Source: Phycisphaerae bacterium (GTDB taxonomy: Bacteria; Planctomycetota; Phycisphaerae; UBA1845; UTPLA1). Taken from it: a stretch of 50,622 nucleotides of DNA. The stretch is taken from assembly GCA_016935885.1 (NCBI GenBank), contig JAFGQA010000309.1:1-50622 (forward strand), read 5' to 3'. The translations under genes and the position numbers were made by a program. Below the pieces are notes generated by a model. The model made no database searches. It worked only from the letters and a program-made list of their open reading frames with translations, and was not told the DNA's origin. Position 1 is the first letter of the stretch. Each line of letters starts with the position of its first letter. This document shows, one piece after another, positions 8,898-17,660 of this stretch.

Positions 8898-10916
8898 ATG
8901 AGACCACACAAGCCGTATCGATTCATCGGTAGCTTGCACTTTGTGGGCGCCGTCATCATCTCGTCCGGCGTCGCGACGGCAGCCGTCCCCGCCGACGGAG
9001 TAACCTTCAACAGCAACACCACCTACGTCGTTTCGGCAAAGGCCGCCATGCTCGATCCCGCGGCCGTCACCGTTGCGGCCTGGGTCAAGCTGCGCGGACC
9101 TCAGGGTTCCGCCGTCTTCGTCAACTCCGGCCGGGCCAACAACGGCTTCACGTTCTACCTGCTCAAAGGCAACGTGCGGATGCTCGTCGGCAACAAGGAG
9201 CCTACCTACACGTTCGCCGTCGCACCAGCCCCGAAGCCCGGCGCGTGGGTCCACTACGCCGGTAGCTACGATGGCAGCACCGTCAAGGTCTATATGAACG
9301 GCAAGCTCGCCGCGAAGAAGCACGCCCCCGGGAGAATGGCCTTCTCAGGCGAGCTCTTCATCGGCGCTCTCAATGAGCGAGATCGGTTCTTCAACGGCTC
9401 GCTCGAGGACGTCCGGCTCTGGCGACGCGCGCTCAGCGACGAGGAGATCGCCGCCGTCGCCGCGGGCAAGACGACGACCGGGCTCGACGACGCCCTCGCG
9501 GGACACTGGACCAAGGCCGCTCTGGCGGGCCAGACCTGGAACAGCAAGGCCCCCGCGACGTTGTCCGCCAAGCGCGTGGAGAAGACCGGCGTGATCATCA
9601 ACAAGAAATACGACGGCTATCGCGGCATCTGGTACTTCAACCAGCCTTCCAACGATGAGTACGTCTACAAGTACAGCGGAGGATTGGGCACCTACTGCGC
9701 CAAGCACATTCCCCACGCCTGGTACGTCAAGGAGGTCGACAAGACCTTCTTCACCTACGGCGGGGCCAAGGACGGCACCGACAACCGCCGCCTGGTCCAC
9801 ATGGTGTCGTACTACGACCACAAGACCGGCCAGGTGCCCCGTCCGACCATCCTGCTCGACAAGGAGACCGACGACGCCCACGACAACCCCGTCATCAACG
9901 TCGATGACAAGGGGTATGTCTGGATCTTCTCCAGCAGTCACGGCACGGGACGCCCCTCATACATCTCGCGGAGCAAGAAGCCCTATTGCGTCGAGGGGTT
10001 CGACTGTGTCTGGACGGGCAATTACTCCTATCCTCAGCCATGGTTCTTCCCCGGCAAGGGCTTCCTCCTCATCCACACGTACTACACCAAGGGACGCACA
10101 AACAGCATGATGACCAGCGCCGACGGCGTGAATTGGTCGCCCCGGCGTTTCCTCTCGCGGATCGGGCAGGGCCACTACCAGGTCTCGCGACCATGGAAGG
10201 ACAAGAAGGTCGGCACCGCCTTCAACTACCACCCCGACGGAAGAGGCCTCAACTGGCGGACCAACCTCTACTACATGGAGACCCCCGACTTCGGGGAGAC
10301 CTGGACCAACGTCAAGGGCGAGCCCCTCGAGCCGATGCTTACCGACGTCAAGAACCCCGCGCTCGTGAAGGAATACGAGAGCCAGGGCCTCAACGTCTAT
10401 ATGAAGGACATCACCTACGACGACCAAGGCCGCCCGATCATCCTCTACGTCACGAGCAAGGGCTACGAATCCGGCCCGAAGAACATGCCGAGAACGTGGA
10501 CCACCGCCCGATGGACCGGCACCGAGTGGGACATCCAAGGCGGCGACATCGTCTCCGACAACAACTACGACACGGGTTCGGTCTACGTCGAGGCGCCCGA
10601 CCAGTGGCGGATCATCGGCCCGACCCACGTCGGCCCACAGCCCTTCAACCCCGGCGGAGAGGTTGCCATGTGGGTCAGCTCCGACCAGGGCAAGCACTGG
10701 AAGATGCTCCGCCAGATGACCAAGGGCAGCGATTACAACCACACGTACGTTCGCCGCCCCGTCAACGCGCACCCGGGCTTCTACGCATTCTGGGCTGACG
10801 GACATGGCCGGAAGCCCTCGGACTCGCGACTCTACTTCTGCAACAAGGACGGCGACGTCTTCCGACTGCCCGTTAAGATGACCTCCGACATGGAAAAGCC
10901 CATGAAAGCAAACTGA
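8898..10916 (+). CDS. Exported LamG plus BNR_4 protein
   Basis: A 672-residue exported protein. After a signal peptide (to about residue 34, ATAAVP) comes a LamG/concanavalin-like jelly roll (about 38-200), recognisable from the AAVTVAAWVKL, WVHYAGSYDGSTVKVYMNG and EDVRLWRRALSDEEI stretches. The remainder is a BNR_4 domain (PF15892) beginning at KYDGYRGIWYFNQ, with degenerate Asp boxes SADGVNWSP, TPDFGETWTN and SSDQGKHWKM. BNR_4 proteins are propellers found in polysaccharide clusters, some being ulvan lyases (PL24/PL25/PL37-related). LamG would bind the glycan. I chose the ATG at 8898 since GGAAGGGA lies just before it. Enzymatic activity is not assured. Confidence 0.85.
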   Translation: MRPHKPYRFIGSLHFVGAVIISSGVATAAVPADGVTFNSNTTYVVSAKAAMLDPAAVTVAAWVKLRGPQGSAVFVNSGRANNGFTFYLLKGNVRMLVGNKEPTYTFAVAPAPKPGAWVHYAGSYDGSTVKVYMNGKLAAKKHAPGRMAFSGELFIGALNERDRFFNGSLEDVRLWRRALSDEEIAAVAAGKTTTGLDDALAGHWTKAALAGQTWNSKAPATLSAKRVEKTGVIINKKYDGYRGIWYFNQPSNDEYVYKYSGGLGTYCAKHIPHAWYVKEVDKTFFTYGGAKDGTDNRRLVHMVSYYDHKTGQVPRPTILLDKETDDAHDNPVINVDDKGYVWIFSSSHGTGRPSYISRSKKPYCVEGFDCVWTGNYSYPQPWFFPGKGFLLIHTYYTKGRTNSMMTSADGVNWSPRRFLSRIGQGHYQVSRPWKDKKVGTAFNYHPDGRGLNWRTNLYYMETPDFGETWTNVKGEPLEPMLTDVKNPALVKEYESQGLNVYMKDITYDDQGRPIILYVTSKGYESGPKNMPRTWTTARWTGTEWDIQGGDIVSDNNYDTGSVYVEAPDQWRIIGPTHVGPQPFNPGGEVAMWVSSDQGKHWKMLRQMTKGSDYNHTYVRRPVNAHPGFYAFWADGHGRKPSDSRLYFCNKDGDVFRLPVKMTSDMEKPMKAN

Positions 10917-11042
10917 TGCCGCCAAGGAAGCCCTGGCAGAGCGGCCCAACTCATCATATGTGAGGGAGAGGAATTCCACCTGTTACGAGGCCCTGGAGCA
11001 AAGACCCTTTTTCATACCGCCGAACAACGGAGAACCCGGCAC

Positions 11043-11933
11043 ATGTTCATCGACATCCACGTTCACTGCGCCAAGAAGCGACACCCCAAGATCGTCCGCG
11101 CCAACGGCAGCCACTATCCCGATCCCCAGCGCCTCATCGCCATGATGGACGCCGCCGGCATCGACAAGGCCGTGGTTATGACCTGCGTCAGTCCGGAGTG
11201 GCGCTACGCCGTCGTCCCTCCGGAAGAGGGTCTTGATATCTGCGCGATGTACCCCGATCGGCTCATCCCGACCTGCAACATCGACCCGCGATGGCTGACC
11301 AACGACACGACCGCCGACTTCACGCCGCTGCTGGAGGCCTACAAGGAGCTTGGATGCAAGGTCATCGGAGAGTGCATCCCAAACCTGCCGTTTGACGACC
11401 CTCTCTGCATGAACTTCTTCGAGGACGTCGAGGCCTCCGGACTGCCGCTGACGTTCCACATCGCCCCGCAGTCCGGCAGTTACTACGGCTTCGTCGATGA
11501 GGTCGGCCTCCCGCGGCTGGAGAAGGTCCTCAAGGCCTTCCCGAACCTGAAGTTCCTGGCGCACTCACAGCCCTTCTGGGCGGAGATCAGCACCGACGTC
11601 ATCCAGAACGGCGAGCGCGTGTCGTATCCCAAGGGCCCCGTGACGCCCGGCCGGGGCGTCGAGCTCATGCGCGAGTACCCGAACCTACTCGGCGACCTGT
11701 CCGCCGGCAGCGGCTACAACGCGATCAGTCGCGATCCGGAGTTTGGCTATCAGTTCATGGAGGAGTTCCAAGACCGCCTCTTCTGGGGAACCGACATTGC
11801 CAACGATCCCCAGGAACTGCCGATCGTCGACTACTTCAAGAAGCTCGAGACCGAGAACCTGATCTCGCGGGCGGCCCACGATAAGATCACCTGGAAGAAT
11901 GCGAACCGTCTACTGGACCTTGGGCTCGAGTGA
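11043..11933 (+). CDS. Amidohydrolase-2 family metal-dependent hydrolase
   Basis: A 296-residue TIM-barrel protein of PF04909, a family of decarboxylases and lactone hydrolases acting on small organic acids. The metal ligands are visible in order: HVH (His6, His8), FHIAP (His139), LAHSQPFW (His174) and FWGTDIAN (Asp251). There is no signal peptide, so it is cytoplasmic. Lactonase members of this family act in sugar-acid catabolism (for example 2-pyrone-4,6-dicarboxylate or L-fucono/rhamnono-lactone hydrolases), which would suit the setting, but the substrate is not readable from sequence. GGAG lies ten bases before the ATG. It is read in the same direction as its neighbours, 126 bp after the LamG-BNR gene. 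Confidence 0.88.
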   Translation: MFIDIHVHCAKKRHPKIVRANGSHYPDPQRLIAMMDAAGIDKAVVMTCVSPEWRYAVVPPEEGLDICAMYPDRLIPTCNIDPRWLTNDTTADFTPLLEAYKELGCKVIGECIPNLPFDDPLCMNFFEDVEASGLPLTFHIAPQSGSYYGFVDEVGLPRLEKVLKAFPNLKFLAHSQPFWAEISTDVIQNGERVSYPKGPVTPGRGVELMREYPNLLGDLSAGSGYNAISRDPEFGYQFMEEFQDRLFWGTDIANDPQELPIVDYFKKLETENLISRAAHDKITWKNANRLLDLGLE

Positions 11934-12018
11934 TCTTCGTATAGCAGCGGGTGTCTCCTCGCTTCAGCGGCGAGGGACGCGAGTTTCTCCGGAGAAGGAT
12001 AACGAGAAGGAGTGCGCG

Positions 12019-12963
12019 ATGAGCATGCGGTGGATCCTGGCGATACTTGTGATCACGTTGCTCAAGGACGCCTATGCCTCCGAACAATACGAAGTCCGCT
12101 TCAAGTCAGACATCGACTACCTCGGTCCCGGGCGAACCGAGAAGCTGGACCTCTACATGCCCATCACGGACGACAAGACTAAGCGCTTCCCGGGCATCGT
12201 CATCGTCCACGGCGGCGGATGGACAGGCGGCGACAAGGCGGCCGGCCGCGAGAAGAATATCGGAACGAACCTCACCCGCGCAGGCTATGTCTGCGTCAGC
12301 ATCAACTACGTTCTGGCGACCAAGGCCAAGGACACGTGGCCCGACGCCATCCACGACTGTAAGCGCGCCGTCCAGTCTCTGCGTAAGAATGCGGACAAGT
12401 ACCAACTCGACCCCGACCGCATCGGCGCCATCGGGGGCTCGGCCGGCGGACACCTCGTCTCGATGCTGGGCGTCCTCGGTCCGGAGGTCGGCCTGGAGCC
12501 TGAACAGCCCTATCCCGGCGTCTCCAGCCGCGTCCAGGCCGTCGTCGACCTGTACGGCATCACCAACCTCGTGACCCGTCAGCACGTCCAGAAGGACGGC
12601 ACACTGACCGGCAAACCCATCCGGACCCGGTACGGCTTCCTTGGCGTCACCTACGACGAGGATCCGAACCTCTGGAAGCGCGCTTCTCCGGTGAATCACG
12701 TGACCAAGGACGACCCGCCGGTCCTCATCCTTCACGGCACGATGGATACCACTGTCGACTATGAGCAGTCCATCGAGTTCGACAAGAAGCTCGCCGAGAT
12801 CGGGGTCGGGCACGAACTCCGACTCATCCCTGGTATCGGCCACACCTTTCACCTCCAGGCCTGGGGCAAGAGGCCGCTACCCTACGACCTCCGCCCGGTC
12901 GTCATCGGCTTCTTCGATAAACACCTCAAACGCGATACCGCTGCGACCAAGCCGACCGGCTGA
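12019..12963 (+). CDS. Exported alpha/beta-hydrolase (esterase)
   Basis: A 314-residue exported esterase of the hormone-sensitive-lipase/BD-FAE type, which removes acetyl or feruloyl groups from hemicellulose or hydrolyses small esters. The signal peptide spans about residues 1-21 (ending DAYAS). The oxyanion motif HGGGW (64-68), nucleophile elbow GGSAGG with Ser141, acid near Asp243 in HGTMDTTV and His275 in GIGHTF are all present and correctly spaced. The start at 12019 has AGAAGGAG upstream and begins the signal; longer in-frame starts have neither. Carbohydrate esterase activity is inferred from export and context. Confidence 0.87.
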   Translation: MSMRWILAILVITLLKDAYASEQYEVRFKSDIDYLGPGRTEKLDLYMPITDDKTKRFPGIVIVHGGGWTGGDKAAGREKNIGTNLTRAGYVCVSINYVLATKAKDTWPDAIHDCKRAVQSLRKNADKYQLDPDRIGAIGGSAGGHLVSMLGVLGPEVGLEPEQPYPGVSSRVQAVVDLYGITNLVTRQHVQKDGTLTGKPIRTRYGFLGVTYDEDPNLWKRASPVNHVTKDDPPVLILHGTMDTTVDYEQSIEFDKKLAEIGVGHELRLIPGIGHTFHLQAWGKRPLPYDLRPVVIGFFDKHLKRDTAATKPTG

Positions 12964-13120
12964 GCAGCGAGGAAGGCCATCAAGCGCGTCGCAGGCAGGG
13001 AGGGTGGAAAACCCAGCGGAAGTCCCAGAAGCCGAACGGAAAGCTCTTGGCGGGAGCACGCCACCTTGCGCATCCCCAGATTCGTGGGGTTTGCCGATCC
13101 CGCCCCCCGGCCCCCGAACC

Positions 13121-13561
13121 CTAGCGTTCGCGATACCCGATCTCCGGCGTCAGCAGGATCTTGCTTCGAACGAAACTCCCGCTACCCCGGCCGATCTCCT
13201 TGCCCCGAGCATTGTAGGCGATCGCTTCGGCGACGTAGAGCACCGGCGAGGCCTGCACCACATGCCCCAGGGCTCGGATCTGTCCGGAATCGACGGGACG
13301 GAGGAAGTGGATGTTGAACTGCACGGTCAGCACGAAGACGTCCTCGACCAGCGAGTTCGCCGCGAAGAAGGATGCGTCGTCCATTGCCTTGAAGTAGACG
13401 CAGCCGTGTACCGCAAGCCCCGCGTGGAAGAGGTCGGGGCGGACCTCGATCGTTACCTCGGCCCGAGCCCGCTCGATGGTGAGCCGTGGCTGGAAATACT
13501 GGTTGCACGGGGCGGCGTGGTAGAGGTTCTCGAGCTTTCGGTAGTGCTGCTCGGCGCTCAT
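13121..13561 (-). CDS. Hotdog-fold thioesterase (PaaI/4HBT-like)
   Basis: A 146-residue single-domain protein of the 4HBT/PaaI superfamily, which hydrolyses acyl-CoA thioesters. The signature helix region reads HAGLAVHGCVYFKAMDDASFF, where the His-Gly and the following acidic residue correspond to the active-site face, followed by the strand pattern VQFNIHFLRPVDSG and a C-terminal GRGSGSFVRS strand. Cytoplasmic by absence of any signal. It ends convergent with the esterase gene and begins about 55 bp after the stop of the PL26-like gene, so it may be transcribed from that gene's promoter, but the function is unrelated. Confidence 0.85.
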   Translation of the reverse strand: MSAEQHYRKLENLYHAAPCNQYFQPRLTIERARAEVTIEVRPDLFHAGLAVHGCVYFKAMDDASFFAANSLVEDVFVLTVQFNIHFLRPVDSGQIRALGHVVQASPVLYVAEAIAYNARGKEIGRGSGSFVRSKILLTPEIGYRER

Positions 13562-13615
13562 GTCAACGATACCTTCTTGTCAAGCCGCGCGATCCCCCGG
13601 TAGCAGGGCGCTGAG

Positions 13616-15976
13616 CTACTTCCCCGATTCCTTGCTCGCCAACAGACCGACCGTCTCCGGGCACCCATACATCGTGTACGTGTACATCTTCCCGAACCCC
13701 GGCCCGGGCGCCGGGGCCTCGAGCAGTCGCTTGAACTTGGCATCCCACGCGACGCGGAGGATCCGAAGGTGTTCCGCGTTGTCGGCGATCCGAACGCCGT
13801 TCACGTGTGCCATGACGATCACGCCCATTTGCCCCATTCGGCTTGTAGCCGGGCACGACGTGTACCGCCAGTCCTGCCACTCCTCCCGCCACGTGTCGTT
13901 GTCCAGAAAGGTCACCGCCCGTTCGATCGCCTTCGGAAGCCGCTCATCGCCCGTCAGCAGGTAGTACCGGCTCAACCCGTTGATCAGGACCGACGTGATG
14001 AAGCCCGCCATGCCGACGTGCTTGTTCTTCTCGCAGTTGCAGTGGCCCGGCGGCAGCTTGTAGAGCCATCCGCCGCAGACGGGATCCTGCTCGGCCAGGG
14101 CGTCATCGACCAGCGTCCTCATCGCCTTGAGATAACGATCGTTCAGTCCGATCTCGTACGCGCCCGCCAGCGCCAGGAGCGGCCAGCCTGTGGTCCTCCC
14201 GCAGTGAGAGTGACCCATGAAACGAAACTTCCGCTTCTCCACGAGCGCGGCGATGCTGTCGGCGATTTCCTCAACCGTTTCCTTCAGGAAAGGATCCCCC
14301 GTCAGCAGATAGTGGCGCGATACGCCTTGCGTCCAAACGTGTCCGAGATTGTATGGGTCGAGGCAGAGGTAAGGCGTCTTGGAGTTGCCGATGTTGTACT
14401 TGACGAACAGTTCGCGGATCGTCTCGGGCGGATAGAACCCGCTGACGTGGCCGACGGTGTGCTGGTGCACCAGTCCTGGCCCAGCCGGGAAATCCTCCCG
14501 GATGCCGAAGTGCTTGGCCAGGTCTTCGTTGACGAAGTGTACGGTGTCGACCTCGCTGGAATGCCGAGCCGCCGCATCGGCCACGTAGAAGTACTTCGGA
14601 TCGCCGGTCCGCGCGTATTGGATGAGCAGTTGATTCGTCGTGTCGTATTCGTGATTGCCCCAGTTGACCATGCGCTCGCCGAACCAGTCGCCCCAGTTCA
14701 TCGCGCCGTAGTCCCGTTGGACCTCGATGCAGTTGCAGTACGCGTTGAACAGGTTCTCGGCCCAGGGATCATACTTGGCCGTTTCGGGCCTGCCTGCCGG
14801 AATGATCGAGTCCCACACGCCCGTGGCGATCGCCTGGGCCGGGTCCGGCACCGGGATGAGCGGGGCATTTGCCATCTTCGCCAGCGAGGCGCCATCCCCG
14901 TTCAGGTCGATCCAGATGTCCCACCGGCGAGCCTGTCCGGTCCGGAGCCGGTAGCGGTCCTCCTCGAACAGGTACAGATACTTGTACCACGGCTGCATGT
15001 GGTCGAAGTCGCCCTTCTTGAATCGCGGCAGGAGCCCGACCGTAAGACCGTCCGCCGACGCCTCGATACTCTTGGGCCACTGTTGCCAGAAGTCGCGGAT
15101 CGCGATCGCCATGGCGCCTTTGCCGTCCTGGATCTCGGCCCAGCCCGGGGCCTTGCCGCCCTTGCCCTCGGTGCCTTCGAGCCGATAGTCCTGATCGTCG
15201 ACCTGGAGCAGACGCACGGGCGTCGTGGCCTGTCCCCGCCAACCGGGCTCGCCCCCGAGCACCGCCGCCTTCATTTCGTCGACCGGCCTGAACGTCAACG
15301 ACAGGTCACGGATGTGCCGCATGATTCCCTTCTCGGCGTCGATCACGATCATCGGCTCGAATCGGACCAAGGACGTTCCCGCATAGCTCGACACCTGCAT
15401 CCGAAACTGGAACATCCGCTGCCCGGAAGGTGTCTCGAAGGCGCCGGTCACCAGCACCATCGGATGAAGCGTGGCGGACGAGACCCCCTTGACGTGCTCG
15501 AACTGGGCCGGACAGTGCTGCCCGCTACCGTCCGTCAGCGAGCAGGCCACGTCGAGACGGTCCCCGACCCGCAGGACCGAGTCGCCGACCGCCCGGATCT
15601 TCATCGCTTGGGCCCTCAGCCTGGGATCGTCGTTCGAGATCGTGATCCCGCCATCAAGCGTCGTCCCGGGCTTCTTCGGCTTCTCCCATGACAACGTGTA
15701 GCGCCGCGTCCGTTCCTCATGTGGAGTGCGGCGGCTTGACGCGGCTTTGAGTTCTCCTCCAAGCGGCCCGGCTGCAAAATCGAGCAGGATCCATCGGGCG
15801 CTCCCGTCCTTCCACTTGGCAAGAACACTGGTCTGGAGAGGAACCCCGCCGCCGCGCTCATCCCGCAGGACAAAGACACTCCCCGCCGGAGCGGCTCCCT
15901 CCGCGATCGGAACACCCCCGGTCACAGGGCGCAGCACGGACAATCCGGCGATCAGATGGACGGTGATCGATAGCAT
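13616..15976 (-). CDS. PL26-like exo-rhamnogalacturonan lyase (PcRGLX/YetA type)
   Basis: A 786-residue protein with the three-part layout of PcRGLX/YetA: an N-terminal RIFT-barrel (GGVPIAEGAAPAG, then WKDGSARWILLDF, about 20-90), a central beta-sandwich (to about 390) and a C-terminal alpha/alpha toroid with MNWGDWFGER, VHQHTVGHVSGFY and GHSHCGRTTGWPLLALAG stretches. PcRGLX releases unsaturated galacturonosyl-rhamnose from the rhamnogalacturonan-I backbone. I chose the ATG at 15976 because AGGAGG lies ten bases upstream and the RIFT barrel begins there. A TTG 189 bases further upstream would add 63 residues of low-complexity sequence. Neither start gives a convincing signal peptide, although residues 1-20 are mildly hydrophobic. 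Cytoplasmic location is therefore possible. Confidence 0.78.
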   Translation of the reverse strand: MLSITVHLIAGLSVLRPVTGGVPIAEGAAPAGSVFVLRDERGGGVPLQTSVLAKWKDGSARWILLDFAAGPLGGELKAASSRRTPHEERTRRYTLSWEKPKKPGTTLDGGITISNDDPRLRAQAMKIRAVGDSVLRVGDRLDVACSLTDGSGQHCPAQFEHVKGVSSATLHPMVLVTGAFETPSGQRMFQFRMQVSSYAGTSLVRFEPMIVIDAEKGIMRHIRDLSLTFRPVDEMKAAVLGGEPGWRGQATTPVRLLQVDDQDYRLEGTEGKGGKAPGWAEIQDGKGAMAIAIRDFWQQWPKSIEASADGLTVGLLPRFKKGDFDHMQPWYKYLYLFEEDRYRLRTGQARRWDIWIDLNGDGASLAKMANAPLIPVPDPAQAIATGVWDSIIPAGRPETAKYDPWAENLFNAYCNCIEVQRDYGAMNWGDWFGERMVNWGNHEYDTTNQLLIQYARTGDPKYFYVADAAARHSSEVDTVHFVNEDLAKHFGIREDFPAGPGLVHQHTVGHVSGFYPPETIRELFVKYNIGNSKTPYLCLDPYNLGHVWTQGVSRHYLLTGDPFLKETVEEIADSIAALVEKRKFRFMGHSHCGRTTGWPLLALAGAYEIGLNDRYLKAMRTLVDDALAEQDPVCGGWLYKLPPGHCNCEKNKHVGMAGFITSVLINGLSRYYLLTGDERLPKAIERAVTFLDNDTWREEWQDWRYTSCPATSRMGQMGVIVMAHVNGVRIADNAEHLRILRVAWDAKFKRLLEAPAPGPGFGKMYTYTMYGCPETVGLLASKESGK

Positions 15977-16233
15977 GAGAAGAGGTCCTCCTGACGGGGG
16001 GCCGCCATCGGCAAGCGGCTGGCTCCCGGGTGTGCGCTTGCCGTTGAGAGAGCCGACGTCTCCGGATGACGTCAGGATCCCTTTACGATTCGAGGCAGAT
16101 GGCGGATACTTGCTCACCGACCGGGACTTGGTAAGCACGTGCTCGGCTAAATCGTAGCCCTTCAAAGGAATGGTGACAATGCCTGACGGTCGGTTGCTGA
16201 CATGTGGGTGTTTGTTGCCGGAGGCGAGTTGAC

Positions 16234-17622
16234 ATGCAAGTGAGAAAACAGCAACGAAACGCGCGGGAACGCACGGTGTCCCGACGGAGTCTGCTGAGAG
16301 GTGCTGCTGTCGCGTCGGGGGTCTTCACCATCGTTCCGCGGCGCGTGCTGGGCGGGCCTCGCCACATTCCTCCAAGCGAGAAGCTCAACGTCGCTGCCAT
16401 CGGCGTTGGAGGTAGGGGGGAGTCCAATGTCGCGGGCGTGAGCAGCGAGAACATCGTTGCGCTGTGCGACGTGGACCAGCAGCGCGCGGCCGCGACCTTC
16501 GGGCAACATCCCAAGGCAAAGAAGTACCGTGACTTCCGAGAAATGCTCGAGAAGCAGAAGGACATCGACGCCGTCGTGGTGTCCACGCCGGACCACACGC
16601 ACGCCGTGGCAGCCATGATGGCCATCAAGTTGGGCAAGCACGTGTATTGCGAGAAGCCGCTTACCCACACCATCGGCGAGGCCCGCAAGCTCACCGAGGC
16701 GGCCCGCGAGGCTAAGGTCTCCACGCAAATGGGAAATCAGGCCCAAGCCATGGAAGGGCCGCGTCTCGTGCGGGAATGGATCGAAGACGGGGCCATCGGC
16801 TCCGTCCGCGAGGTGCATGTTTGGTCCGATCGCCCAGGTGGACGTTGGCCTCAGGGCGTGGACAGACCGAAAGAGACGCCACCCGTTCCCCCCACACTCG
16901 ACTGGGACCTCTGGCTGGGTCCCGCCCGGGAGCGGCCGTATCACCCGCTGTATGCGCCGTTCAAGTGGCGAGGCTGGTGGGATTTCGGCACCGGTCCTCT
17001 GGGGGACATGGGCAGTCACAACCTCGCGCCGGTATTCTGGGCGCTGAAGCTGAAGTATCCGACGAGCATCGAGGCCAGCTCGACCGCGGTGAATTCGGAG
17101 ACTCTGCCCCTTGCGTGCATGGTCCACTTCCAGTTTCCCGCGCGCGGCGACATGCCCCCGGTCAAGTTGCACTGGTACGATGGCGGGTTACTACCCCCCC
17201 AGCCCGATGAATTGGAGTCGGGACGGAGTCTGCCTCACGACGACGGCATCCTCTTTGTCGGGGACAAGGGCAAGCTCTTGGCAGAAGGCTGGGGCGCTCA
17301 GAAGCCGCGCCTCTTGCCCGAGTCGAGGATGAAAGCCTACAAGCAGCCTGACAAGAGGTTCCCGAGAGCTGCCGGCCACCATCAGGAATGGATCGAGGCC
17401 TGCAAGACCGGCAAGCCCACCGGTTCAAACTTCGACTTCGCCGGGCCGGTGACGGAGACGGCGTTACTAGGGACGATTGCGGTTCGCACGGGAAAACCAA
17501 GGGCCGGATCCTGCCTCATCAGGCAACGGCTGGAGTGGGATGGTCCGAACATGAAGGTAACCAATGTGCCCGAGGCGAATGAGTACCTCCATTCGCAGTA
17601 CCGCAAGGGATGGACACTGTAA
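16234..17622 (+). CDS. Tat-exported Gfo/Idh/MocA oxidoreductase (1)
   Basis: A 462-residue NAD(P)-dependent sugar oxidoreductase. The twin-arginine signal SRRSLLRGA (16-24) precedes a hydrophobic stretch, so the folded protein with bound cofactor is likely exported, as in the glucose-fructose oxidoreductase of Zymomonas. The Rossmann motif AIGVGGRGESN starts near residue 55. The EKPLTHT segment carries the catalytic lysine and GDMGSHNLAP the family's acid-histidine pair. The start at 16234 has GGAGG nine bases upstream; a GTG 30 bases earlier has none. It lies 38 bp before the alpha-galactosidase-like gene, suggesting the two act on the same released sugar. It is divergent from the PL26-like gene. 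Confidence 0.93.
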   Translation: MQVRKQQRNARERTVSRRSLLRGAAVASGVFTIVPRRVLGGPRHIPPSEKLNVAAIGVGGRGESNVAGVSSENIVALCDVDQQRAAATFGQHPKAKKYRDFREMLEKQKDIDAVVVSTPDHTHAVAAMMAIKLGKHVYCEKPLTHTIGEARKLTEAAREAKVSTQMGNQAQAMEGPRLVREWIEDGAIGSVREVHVWSDRPGGRWPQGVDRPKETPPVPPTLDWDLWLGPARERPYHPLYAPFKWRGWWDFGTGPLGDMGSHNLAPVFWALKLKYPTSIEASSTAVNSETLPLACMVHFQFPARGDMPPVKLHWYDGGLLPPQPDELESGRSLPHDDGILFVGDKGKLLAEGWGAQKPRLLPESRMKAYKQPDKRFPRAAGHHQEWIEACKTGKPTGSNFDFAGPVTETALLGTIAVRTGKPRAGSCLIRQRLEWDGPNMKVTNVPEANEYLHSQYRKGWTL

Positions 17623-17660
17623 CAGCGGCACTACGTCGACCATGATGTGAGAATCGGAAA

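Noticed and set aside
13074..13089. CCCC-GGGG hairpin followed by TTT between convergent genes
   Set aside because: A 4-bp stem is too short to call a terminator in GC-rich DNA.
12761..13603. Plus-strand open frame across the esterase end and thioesterase gene
   Set aside because: Overlaps two supported genes and has no features of its own.
13769..15691. Plus-strand open frame of 640 codons inside the PL26-like gene
   Set aside because: Antisense to a protein with recognisable domains; composition rich in Arg, Val and Glu without conserved motifs.
15977..16165. 63-codon N-terminal extension of the PL26-like gene from a TTG
   Set aside because: Low-complexity, no signal peptide, and the ATG at 15976 has a strong ribosome binding site.
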